DNA of 8,391 nt from UBA3792 sp946185305 (GTDB taxonomy: Bacteria > Bacillota > Clostridia > Christensenellales > CAG-138). The notes under the pieces were generated by a model. It worked only from the letters and a program-made list of their open reading frames with translations. It was not told the origin of the DNA and searched no databases. The position numbers and the translations under genes are program-made. Positions 1 through 5,767 of this stretch are shown in pieces. Location of the stretch: NCBI GenBank assembly GCA_946185305.1, contig CAMHJE010000103.1, positions 1 through 8,391 of the forward strand. Reading direction: 5' to 3'. Each line of letters starts with the position of its first letter. Position 1 is the first letter of the stretch.

Positions 1-249
1 GAGGCGTTTCCAAACGAGCAGCGGCGTTAAAACCGCAAAGTATAAAATGCCTGCCGCAAAGCTGAACGGATGCGCGTGCATCCAAACGGAAAGGCATAGC
101 CCGATGCCGATGGCAGCAAATATGAGTGCCACCAGCGGGTACGGAACGCTGTAAGCGGTCAGCACGGTACACGGTGCGGCAAGCACCGCAAGGGTAATCA
201 GTACGCCGTCCGAAAGCGTTTTCAAAACGGCATGCAGCTGTTTTTTCAT
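1..249 (-). CDS. Membrane protein N-terminus, probably the transglutaminase-like (TgpA/YebA-type) member of a MoxR/DUF58 cassette; cut by the window edge
   Basis: Only the first 83 codons are present; the frame stays open to base 1. The start ATG (249-247) overlaps the stop of the DUF58 gene in an ATGA, and a strong AAGGAGG (257-263) lies 7 nt upstream, so the start is secure. The visible protein begins MKKQLHAVLKTLSDG and then has two to three closely spaced hydrophobic segments (about residues 15-30, 38-55 and 60-78). This is the layout of a multi-pass membrane protein with a short cytoplasmic N-terminus. In many bacteria the third gene after moxR and a DUF58 gene encodes a TgpA-type protein: an N-terminal membrane domain followed by an extracytoplasmic transglutaminase-like domain. 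That catalytic part would lie outside the window, so the family assignment rests on gene order, not on motifs. Any other polytopic membrane protein remains possible. Confidence 0.6.
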   Translation of the reverse strand, partial: MKKQLHAVLKTLSDGVLITLAVLAAPCTVLTAYSVPYPLVALIFAAIGIGLCLSVWMHAHPFSFAAGILYFAVLTPLLVWKRL

Positions 250-1199
250 TCGCCCGCCTCCTTCCCCGGCGACAGGCGGCAAACGAGCGTATCGTTGCCC
301 GTGCGGATCGGAAGCGTGTTTTCGGCGTGCATCGGCTCGGACAGGAAGGTTTTCAAGAACGTCGTCAGTTCTCCGTCGGATCGGATCCGAAGCGTTTTCA
401 TGCCGATGTACAGCGTGAAGGAAATCTGCTGCTGCAACAGATGATCGGTCAAAAAGGCAAGCTGATCCAAGAGGTTCTGCTGCTTGGCATACGAATCCGG
501 AAGATCGAGCGCAAGGATGATGTTTTTGCGGATCAGCTCCTGCGGCTCGCGGATGATCAGCTCGTCATGCTTGCTCGACAGTTTCCAATGGATCAGATTC
601 AGCGAATCGCCCGGGCGATAGCCGCGCAGCTCATGCTCTTCGGAAAAGCCCTGCGGCTTTGGCTTGAGGATCTGTTCGGAAGGATCAATCAGTGTCGGCA
701 TCGGATCGGGCGCGACAGGCGTCGGCAGCACGGTAAACGTAACCGCATTGGCTTTTCGCACAGGAATCGCAAACAAGCCCAGATAATCATAGGCACGTGC
801 ATAGCGGATCGAGCAGCGCACCGTACCGATGCGGTCGGTTGCCGTTTTGATCGTCTTATCCTTTCGATGCAGACCGATCAGCCGGAACACATGGCGCGTC
901 GACTTTTCGTCGGCAAACAGGTTTTGCTCCTCGATGCAGAGCTTCAGACAATCGAGCGGCAGAAAGAACCCGCACAGCGCACGGACACGCACATGCGTCC
1001 CATTTCCGCGCTGCACGTCCTCCGCGCCGATCAGCATAACCTGTGTTGTCAAAATGGCGGGCAGACTCAACAGCAGTGATACGACGGGCAAGCACAACAC
1101 AAACAGCAGTATGTAATGGGAAACATACTGCCCGAATGCAAGATGGAACGACACCGCCGAAGCCAATGCCGACAGATAAAGAATCCGCCGACCGCGCAT
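246..1199 (-). CDS. DUF58 domain-containing protein (YeaD-type)
   Basis: A 317-residue protein whose biochemical function is not established. Residues 5-20 and 28-55 are hydrophobic and probably form two membrane segments at the N-terminus, leaving the rest as one soluble domain. The family signature lies at residues 188-218: E190-L191-R192, then YRPGD (194-198), IHWK (203-206) and a terminal REPQE. This matches the usual DUF58 pattern of LReY.pGD followed by IhWk and a Vre. The region after it resembles the start of a von Willebrand factor A-like fold, as is known for the family. The gene starts 1 nt after the MoxR stop and has no convincing Shine-Dalgarno sequence, so translation is probably coupled to moxR. 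Its own stop overlaps the next start. DUF58 proteins are encoded with MoxR ATPases across bacteria and are thought to be their partners or clients, often at the cell envelope. Family assignment is confident; role is inferred. Confidence 0.88.
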   Translation of the reverse strand: MRGRRILYLSALASAVSFHLAFGQYVSHYILLFVLCLPVVSLLLSLPAILTTQVMLIGAEDVQRGNGTHVRVRALCGFFLPLDCLKLCIEEQNLFADEKSTRHVFRLIGLHRKDKTIKTATDRIGTVRCSIRYARAYDYLGLFAIPVRKANAVTFTVLPTPVAPDPMPTLIDPSEQILKPKPQGFSEEHELRGYRPGDSLNLIHWKLSSKHDELIIREPQELIRKNIILALDLPDSYAKQQNLLDQLAFLTDHLLQQQISFTLYIGMKTLRIRSDGELTTFLKTFLSEPMHAENTLPIRTGNDTLVCRLSPGKEAGE

Positions 1200-1200
1200 G

Positions 1201-2130
1201 TTATTTCACGGTCGGAGCCGGTGTGTTTTTCAGAATTTCGGTTAAGATCGCTTCTGCGCTGCGGCCGGCGGCCTTCGCATCGGCGGTCAGCAGCAGCCTG
1301 TGGGTGATCGTCGCCGGATAGATCAGCTTTACGTCGGCGGGAATCACGTAATCGCGGCCCTGCACCCATGCAGCGGCCTTCGCCATCGAAGCGGCGGCCA
1401 GCGAAGCGCGCGGGCTTGCACCCTGCAAAATCTGCGCGTGACTGCGCGTGGCGTTGCCGAGCCGGATGATGTATTCCAAAATCTTGGGATTGATATAGGT
1501 ATGGTCGATGACCTCACGGATTTCCGCAAGGCCGTTTCGATCGGCAATGCAGCGCACACCGTCCAAAGGATTGCCCTTCTGCTTGCGGGAAAGCAGCTCA
1601 AGCTCGTCCGCAGGACGCGGATAGCCCATGGATAAACGAACCATGAACCGGTCAAGCTGCGAATCCGGCAGCAGCTGTGTGCCGGAAGCGCCGACCGGGT
1701 TCTGCGTGGCGATCACAACAAACGGATCCGGGACCGGATGGGTCACGCCGTCCACGGTCACATTGCCCTCCTCCATTGCCTCAAGCAGCGCGGACTGGGT
1801 GCGGCTCGTTGCGCGATTCAGCTCGTCCGCAAGGAACAGATTGCAAAGGATCGCGCCGGGCTGATAGACCATGCGGCCGGTCTCCTTATCCGGCATGGAA
1901 AAACCCACGATATCCGAGGGCAGTACGTCCGGCGTAAACTGCACACGGTTGTATTGCAGGCCGAGCGCCTTGCTGAACGCGAGCGCCATTGTGGTTTTGC
2001 CGACGCCAGGAATGTCTTCCAGCAAAATATGGCCGCGCGCCAAAATAGCAAGCAGCGCCATGATCAGCACATTGTCCTTGCCGACGACCGCTTTTTTCAA
2101 TTCGTCCAAAATGGATTTAGGATCTGTCAT
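1201..2130 (-). CDS. MoxR-family AAA+ ATPase
   Basis: A 309-residue AAA+ ATPase of the MoxR branch, a chaperone-like group that remodels or matures partner proteins, commonly ones with VWA-type domains. Visible motifs in order are Walker A PGVGKT (41-46), Walker B LFLADE (98-103) followed by LNRA, sensor 1 ATQNP (141-145), the family motif LPDSQLDRF (154-162) with arginine-finger candidate R161, and sensor 2 GASPRAS (237-243) with R241. All key residues are present, so an active ATPase is expected. I chose the ATG at 2130 because GGAGGAG (2134-2140) sits 3 nt before it. The in-frame ATG at 2181 would add 17 residues unlike the family and lies upstream of a TATAAT that probably belongs to this gene's own promoter. 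It is the first gene of a cassette with the DUF58 gene and the partial membrane protein. Confidence 0.93.
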   Translation of the reverse strand: MTDPKSILDELKKAVVGKDNVLIMALLAILARGHILLEDIPGVGKTTMALAFSKALGLQYNRVQFTPDVLPSDIVGFSMPDKETGRMVYQPGAILCNLFLADELNRATSRTQSALLEAMEEGNVTVDGVTHPVPDPFVVIATQNPVGASGTQLLPDSQLDRFMVRLSMGYPRPADELELLSRKQKGNPLDGVRCIADRNGLAEIREVIDHTYINPKILEYIIRLGNATRSHAQILQGASPRASLAAASMAKAAAWVQGRDYVIPADVKLIYPATITHRLLLTADAKAAGRSAEAILTEILKNTPAPTVK

Positions 2131-2133
2131 ATT

Positions 2134-2140
2134 CTCCTCC
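2134..2140 (-). promoter_or_regulatory. Ribosome binding site that decides the MoxR start
   Basis: GGAGGAG ends 3 nt before the ATG at 2130; counted from its AGGAGG-like core, the spacing is about 5 nt. The alternative upstream ATG at 2181 has no comparable site. Confidence 0.85.
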
Positions 2141-2166
2141 GCTAATACGGGTATTTCCTGCTTACT

Positions 2167-2172
2167 ATTATA
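2167..2172 (-). promoter_or_regulatory. Candidate -10 box of the MoxR/DUF58 operon promoter
   Basis: The minus strand reads a perfect TATAAT here, about 37 nt upstream of the chosen MoxR start, which would give a leader of roughly 30 nt. No good -35 is present at 17 nt. A TTGACG lies only 10 nt upstream of the -10, too close to serve, and TTACAA at 18 nt matches consensus poorly. The -10 is convincing by itself; the complete promoter is less certain. Confidence 0.5.
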
Positions 2173-2309
2173 CACATACATTCGTCAAAGTTGTAACAAA
2201 AAAATGAACAATCCGGAAAAATCCCAAAAATCGAAGATTATTTACAAAGTTTTTAGCTGATGCAGCCGGGGCAAAAGCCGTCCTTCCGCCTTTATTCGAT
2301 TTGAGGAAT

Positions 2310-2342
2310 ATAAAACGACAGGCTGCCCAAGTGGACAGCCTG
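2310..2342 (-). terminator. Intrinsic terminator of the rsmD-coaD-coiled-coil operon
   Basis: On the minus strand, 19 nt after the stop of the coiled-coil gene, a 10-bp stem (CAGGCTGTCC / GGGCAGCCTG, with one T-G wobble) closes a 4-nt ACTT loop at 2329-2332. It is followed by TCGTTTTATATT. The T tract is interrupted but the stem is strong. The plus strand has no T tract after the hairpin, so the terminator acts on minus-strand transcripts. It isolates the MoxR cassette from the operon upstream. Confidence 0.82.
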
Positions 2343-2360
2343 CCTATGCAATGGAAAAGG

Positions 2361-3296
2361 TTATTGCTCGTCTTCGTCGTAATCCTCGTCGTCCTCGTCC
2401 TCATCATCGTCGCCGCCGGTGAGCGAAGAGAAGAAACGGGCAAGGCCTTTCTTCTTGGGCGCGGGAGCATTCTCCTCGTCGTCCTCATCCTCGTCTTCAT
2501 CGTCGTCATCGTCGCCTTCGAGCATCCGCTTGAACCAGCCTTTTTTGCGTTCCTTGGGCTGCTCGGCTTCGGCCTCGTCCTCGTAGTCCTCTTCCTCATC
2601 TTCTTCATCGGCGATGGGTTCGGGCTGCTTCTTAGCGGGGCGAGCAGGCTTGGATGCCTTGGGCTTTTCCTCCTGACGGGCGGGTTCCTGCGGTTCAAGC
2701 GACTCCATCGTAACACGGGCGGTCGCTTCGGGAACCGGGCGTACATCGAGCTCGGCGCGGTTGCCGTTGATCATCTTCATGTAATCGTTCAGGTAACGCT
2801 GTACATCGGCAAGAATATCATCGGCATAGGCACGGGCACCGTTGCAGATCGCATCGGCATTTTCCTCGGCGGCTTGCTGCAGCTCGTCTGCTTTGCGCGT
2901 GGCTTCGATATAAACGGAATTTTCGCTGACAAGAGCTTTGTACTCCGCAACCGCCTGCTGATAGACCTTTTCGGCCGCATCCTGCGCCTGCGAGCGAAGC
3001 TCATCCGCTTCCTCCTGCGCCTTCTGCACGATATCGTCCGCCTGCTCGCGTGCATTGCGCAGCGTGGATTCGCGCTCCGAAAGGATCCCGCTCGCGCGTT
3101 TGATATCCGCAGGGATTGTGTTCTTGAGATCGTCGAGCAGGGCGCTCAATTCCTCTCTATCGACAATTCGACGGTCAGCACCGTTGCCGGAGAACTTCGG
3201 CTTCGGACTGTTATCCAGAAGCTGAAGAATCTTAGACATGATGCTCATGGTCTTCATCGTCTTCACGCCGTCGATTTTGGTATTGCTTGTACTCAT
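2361..3296 (-). CDS. Coiled-coil protein, DivIVA/V-type ATPase subunit H-like, with two basic amphipathic motifs set in a highly acidic tail
   Basis: A 311-residue protein with no enzyme motif. Residues 17-30 (MSIMSKILQLLDN) form a short hydrophobic N-terminal patch. Residues 45-185 are rich in A, E, Q, D, K and R with heptad-like spacing, predicting a long coiled coil of the kind often annotated as DivIVA-like or 'ATPase' (V-type subunit H or F-type subunit b resemblance). Residues 186-228 are a Pro/Lys/Ala-rich linker. The tail has acidic runs at 229-245, 262-275 and 296-310, separated by two similar basic motifs, KKGWFKRMLEG (251-261) and KKKGLARFFSSL (281-292). The start ATG overlaps the coaD stop as ATGA; AAAGG lies 11 nt upstream. 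From memory, a similar coiled-coil gene often follows coaD in Clostridia, sometimes before ylbJ. A scaffold or envelope/division role is plausible, but no activity can be read from the sequence. The acidic tail is also unusually repetitive at the DNA level. Confidence 0.82.
   Translation of the reverse strand: MSTSNTKIDGVKTMKTMSIMSKILQLLDNSPKPKFSGNGADRRIVDREELSALLDDLKNTIPADIKRASGILSERESTLRNAREQADDIVQKAQEEADELRSQAQDAAEKVYQQAVAEYKALVSENSVYIEATRKADELQQAAEENADAICNGARAYADDILADVQRYLNDYMKMINGNRAELDVRPVPEATARVTMESLEPQEPARQEEKPKASKPARPAKKQPEPIADEEDEEEDYEDEAEAEQPKERKKGWFKRMLEGDDDDDEDEDEDDEENAPAPKKKGLARFFSSLTGGDDDEDEDDEDYDEDEQ
2364..2620 (-). repeat. Low-complexity GAN-triplet tracts coding the acidic tail
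   Basis: Three clusters of GAC/GAT/GAA/GAG codons (about 2364-2411, 2472-2511 and 2562-2610) read on the plus strand as imperfect tcgtcgtcctcg repeats. They are interrupted by the two basic modules. The codons are mixed, so these are not pure microsatellites, but such tracts could change length by slippage in whole codons without breaking the frame. Confidence 0.7.
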
Positions 3297-3781
3297 TGTC
3301 TTGCCAACCTTTCCCGAATAAAATCTTCATTGCATGGCGGAACCAACCCCGCCACGGACCTTCCGTAACGCCCGATCTCCTTCACATTGCTGCTGCTTAG
3401 GAAGGAATGCGACGGGCTTGCCATAAAATAGACAGTCCGAATGTCTCCGGACAGATGCCGATTCACGGCATCAATCTGAAACTCATATTCAAAATCCGTA
3501 ATGGCTCGCAGGCCGCGGATAATGTGCTCTGCGCCGACCGATGCGGCATAATCGACAAGCAGCCCATCGAACATGCCGGATCGAACGTTGGAAAGCTGTT
3601 CCGTCTCGATGACGCGGTCGATCATGGCTTTGCGCTCCTCGGCCGTAAAAGCCGGATGCTTGCCGGAATTGTTCAACACCGCCACGTATACGATATCGAA
3701 CAGCGAAGCCGCGCTTTTTAATACGTCAAGATGCCCGATGGTGAACGGATCGAAGCTGCCCGGATAAACGCCGATCTTCAT
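3293..3781 (-). CDS. coaD: Phosphopantetheine adenylyltransferase (CoaD)
   Basis: Catalyses transfer of AMP from ATP to 4'-phosphopantetheine, giving dephospho-CoA, the penultimate step of coenzyme A synthesis; a soluble cytoplasmic enzyme. The 162 residues match the usual length of about 160. The N-terminal MKIGVYPGSFDPFTIGHLD carries the nucleotidyltransferase T/HxGH motif (TIGH, 14-17). Further family landmarks are HIIRGLRAITDFEYEF (86-101) and SFLSSSNVKEI (127-137), which contribute to substrate and nucleotide binding. I start at 3781: AAGGAG (3789-3794) lies 7 nt upstream, the ATG overlaps the rsmD stop as ATGA, and homologues begin at this methionine. The in-frame ATG at 3814 would add 11 unrelated residues. 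The 3' end overlaps the coiled-coil gene, again as ATGA. The rsmD-coaD pair is widely conserved in Firmicutes and beyond. Confidence 0.97.
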   Translation of the reverse strand: MKIGVYPGSFDPFTIGHLDVLKSAASLFDIVYVAVLNNSGKHPAFTAEERKAMIDRVIETEQLSNVRSGMFDGLLVDYAASVGAEHIIRGLRAITDFEYEFQIDAVNRHLSGDIRTVYFMASPSHSFLSSSNVKEIGRYGRSVAGLVPPCNEDFIRERLARQ

Positions 3782-4338
3782 TCGTTCACTCCTTCCAGCA
3801 GCATAAAGCTGCAAGTGCCGTAGTGCCTGTCCCGTTTCAGTCGCATGCAGGATTCGTCGATTGCGGGCCGAAGTTCTGTTGCATACTCCAGCATTACGGT
3901 TCCGTCGGGACGAATCATGCCGCGGGTAAACAGCTGCTTGCAGGCATCCATTGCAGTGCCGTCCCGATAGGGCGCATCCAAAAACACGATATCGAAAGAC
4001 TCCCCCTCGCGCGACAGCAAATCAATCGCGGCAAGATAGTCAAGGTTCAGCACGCGTGTCCGATTCGAGAAGCCAAGCGTTTCGCAGTTTTGGCGAATAA
4101 TCGAGGCGCAGACGGGACTTCGGTCGTTGAGCACCACATGTGCTGCGCCGCGTGAAGCCGCCTCCAAGCCGAGATTGCCGCTCCCCGAAAACAGGTCAAG
4201 CACCCGGCTGTACGGAACGGCAAACTGCAGCGAGCCGAATGCCGCTTCCTTTACACGGTCCAAGGTAGGCCTTGTATCGAGCCCCTCCGGCGTGATGAGC
4301 TTGCGCCCGCGCGCCGTTCCCGATACGATCCGAACCAT
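3778..4338 (-). CDS. rsmD: 16S rRNA (guanine966-N2)-methyltransferase (RsmD)
   Basis: A Rossmann-fold, SAM-dependent enzyme that methylates N2 of G966 (E. coli numbering) in 16S rRNA during 30S assembly. At 186 residues it has the family length. It opens with the family signature MVRIVSGTARGRKL and then TRPTLDRVKEAAFGSL (22-37). SAM motif I is DLFSGSGNLGLEA (48-60), and a probable ribose-binding acidic position lies in NDRS (71-74). The catalytic motif IV position reads FLDAPYRDG (119-127), where the family usually has DPPY. The change keeps D121, P123 and Y124 but replaces the first proline with alanine. TAGGGG lies 6 nt before the ATG, a moderate ribosome binding site. It is the first gene of the operon with coaD and the coiled-coil gene, apparently driven from the divergent region shared with alr. 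Confidence 0.94.
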   Translation of the reverse strand: MVRIVSGTARGRKLITPEGLDTRPTLDRVKEAAFGSLQFAVPYSRVLDLFSGSGNLGLEAASRGAAHVVLNDRSPVCASIIRQNCETLGFSNRTRVLNLDYLAAIDLLSREGESFDIVFLDAPYRDGTAMDACKQLFTRGMIRPDGTVMLEYATELRPAIDESCMRLKRDRHYGTCSFMLLEGVNE

Positions 4339-4369
4339 CCTAAACCCCTACATCTTGAATTTCTATCCC

Positions 4370-4398
4370 ATTTTAACACCACCCCTTGACAATAGCAA
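4370..4398 (-). promoter_or_regulatory. Candidate sigma-A promoter for rsmD-coaD-coiled-coil operon
   Basis: On the minus strand, TTGCTA (4393-4398) and TAAAAT (4370-4375) are separated by exactly 17 nt. The -35 matches consensus at 4 of 6 positions and the -10 at 5 of 6. Transcription would start near 4363, giving a leader of about 25 nt that contains the TAGGGG ribosome binding site. Confidence 0.6.
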
Positions 4399-4489
4399 GA
4401 GATATTTTAACATTTTATGAACTTTTTCGACATGATTTGTGAATTTTCCGGTATAAAAGTGTTTTGTCCGGCATTTTCTGTATTGTGAT

Positions 4490-4518
4490 TTGACAACCGA
4501 CCCAAAAAATACTATACT
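4490..4518 (+). promoter_or_regulatory. Sigma-A promoter of alr
   Basis: A perfect TTGACA (4490-4495), a 17-nt spacer and TATACT (4513-4518, 5 of 6 matches) point at alr. Start of transcription near 4525 would leave a leader of about 30 nt, too short for a riboswitch. GGAGA (4543-4547) is 7 nt before the alr ATG. This is the strongest-looking promoter in the window. Confidence 0.88.
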
Positions 4519-4554
4519 GTAACGGTTAAATTTGAAAACAACGGAGAACAATCT

Positions 4555-5670
4555 ATGCTTCGAAGCACCTACGCAATCGTGCATTTAGACGCGATTGATC
4601 ACAATATTGCTGTTGCCAAAAAGAAATTGGACCCGAACGTGAAAGTTCTGGCAGTCATCAAGGCCAACGCTTACGGACACGGACTGTGCGACGTAGGCCG
4701 GCATTTAGATGACAATCCCTCGATCTCGATGTTCGGCGTCGCGCTCTGCGAAGAAGGAATTCGTCTTCGTGAAGCCGGTGTGAAAAAGCCGATTCTGATT
4801 CTCGGCGTGACGGACGATGAGCATTTTGAAGCTGTCGTGCAGTATGATTTGATGCCCGCCGTTTTTACGCCGGAGCATGTCTACGCATTATCCGAGGCTG
4901 CTCATAAGCAAGGCAAAACGGCCAAGGCGCATATCAAGATTGATACCGGTATGCACCGCATCGGCGTCCCGACCTTCGAGGCGCTCTCTCCCGTGCTCGA
5001 CGCGTTTGCCGCTTGTCCGAGCGTGGAGCTTGCAGGTGTGTTTACGCATTTTGCAAAATCCGAAAACGATCCGGCTTTTACCGCGCTGCAGGCCAAGCGT
5101 TTTGATACGGCTATCGAAGCGATCCGCGCACGCGGATTCCGTCCCATCGTTCACGCTGCCAACAGCGGCGCCATCTTCGGCGCGCCGGAAGCCTATTCCT
5201 ATGATATGGTACGGCTCGGCATTGCGATGTACGGCTGTCATCCCGACGGCAAATCGACGGCAAACAGCGAGCTTGAGCCCGCTATGTCGCTGATCACACA
5301 CATTTCCAATCTGAAAACCCTGCCCGCCGGGCAAGGCATCAGCTACGGGCAGAAATATGTCACCACGCGCGATACGGTTGTTGCGACGCTGCCGATCGGC
5401 TACGGTGACGGTTATAAACGCTGTCTGACCGGGAAGGCAAGCGTTCTGATCGGCGGCAGGCGCTGTCCGCAGATCGGTACGATCTGCATGGATCAGCTGA
5501 TGGTCGATGTGACCGATGTTCCGAAAGTAAAGCTATGGGACGAAGCCGTTCTGCTCGGTGCGCAGGAAAACGAAGTCATCGGCGCAGATGAGCTTGCCGA
5601 GCTTGCCGATACGATCAGCTATGAAATTCTGCTGTCCATTTCGGATCGCGTTCCGCGCGTTTATCGGTAA
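4555..5670 (+). CDS. alr: Alanine racemase (Alr)
   Basis: A PLP-dependent fold-type III enzyme interconverting L- and D-alanine, supplying D-Ala for peptidoglycan; cytoplasmic homodimer. The 371 residues are the normal length. The N-terminal TIM-barrel begins RSTYAIVHLDAIDHNI. The PLP lysine is K36 in AVIKANAYGHG, the first catalytic base. HIKIDTGMHRIG (126-137) holds K128, at the position of the lysine carbamylated in the Geobacillus enzyme. R220 in VRLGIAMYG is at the position of the arginine that contacts the PLP pyridine nitrogen. The second catalytic base is Y264 in GISYGQKY, donated across the dimer, and TICMDQLMVDVTD (309-321) is the other conserved C-domain block. No catalytic residue is missing. 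It is the only plus-strand gene here and monocistronic: own promoter upstream and terminator 19 nt after the stop. Divergent from rsmD and convergent with hup. Confidence 0.98.
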   Translation: MLRSTYAIVHLDAIDHNIAVAKKKLDPNVKVLAVIKANAYGHGLCDVGRHLDDNPSISMFGVALCEEGIRLREAGVKKPILILGVTDDEHFEAVVQYDLMPAVFTPEHVYALSEAAHKQGKTAKAHIKIDTGMHRIGVPTFEALSPVLDAFAACPSVELAGVFTHFAKSENDPAFTALQAKRFDTAIEAIRARGFRPIVHAANSGAIFGAPEAYSYDMVRLGIAMYGCHPDGKSTANSELEPAMSLITHISNLKTLPAGQGISYGQKYVTTRDTVVATLPIGYGDGYKRCLTGKASVLIGGRRCPQIGTICMDQLMVDVTDVPKVKLWDEAVLLGAQENEVIGADELAELADTISYEILLSISDRVPRVYR

Positions 5671-5688
5671 GCGCCCCTTTGATACATC

Positions 5689-5716
5689 AGCTCCCGATTT
5701 CGGGAGCTTTTTTATT
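5689..5716 (+). terminator. Intrinsic terminator of alr
   Basis: An 8-bp perfect stem, AGCTCCCG / CGGGAGCT, closes an ATTT loop (5697-5700) and runs straight into TTTTTTATT. It begins 19 nt after the alr stop codon. Confidence 0.93.
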
Positions 5717-5745
5717 GCAAAAAAGCCGTCCCACAAGGGACGGCT
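5717..5745 (-). terminator. Intrinsic terminator of hup
   Basis: On the minus strand a 9-bp perfect stem, AGCCGTCCC / GGGACGGCT, closes a TTGT loop (5733-5736) and is followed by six T (5719-5724, counting the last stem base). It lies 22 nt after the hup stop and almost touches the alr terminator, so the two convergent units are insulated by separate hairpins rather than by one bidirectional one. Confidence 0.93.
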
Positions 5746-5767
5746 GACAGACATGAATCCGTTTCGA

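Noticed and set aside
327..1079. 250-codon plus-strand open frame opposite the DUF58 gene
   Set aside because: Its product is Arg/Gln/His-rich with no family resemblance, it has no ribosome binding site in context, and the minus strand carries a clear DUF58 protein. It is a shadow frame of GC-rich coding sequence.
2131..2181. Upstream ATG at 2181 as the MoxR start
   Set aside because: It would place the start upstream of the TATAAT box and add 17 atypical residues, while GGAGGAG sits directly before the ATG at 2130.
2168..2746. 192-codon minus-strand frame full of Arg, Thr and Pro
   Set aside because: It is the +1 shadow of the acidic tail region, runs through the terminator and into the promoter region of moxR, and has no ribosome binding site.
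2301..3368. 355-codon plus-strand open frame opposite the coiled-coil gene, with runs of Val/Leu/Ile resembling membrane helices
   Set aside because: The hydrophobic runs are just the complement of GAN (Asp/Glu) codons. The frame runs through a terminator and across the coaD boundary, while the minus-strand reading fits operon structure with ATGA overlap.
4386..4414. A second plus-strand TTGACA at 4386-4391 as an alr promoter
   Set aside because: At 17 nt the would-be -10 is AACATT, a poor match, and a far better promoter lies at 4490-4518.
4875..5340. Alternative frames inside alr on both strands
   Set aside because: Alanine racemase is complete with all catalytic residues through this region; the others show no recognisable product or start signal.
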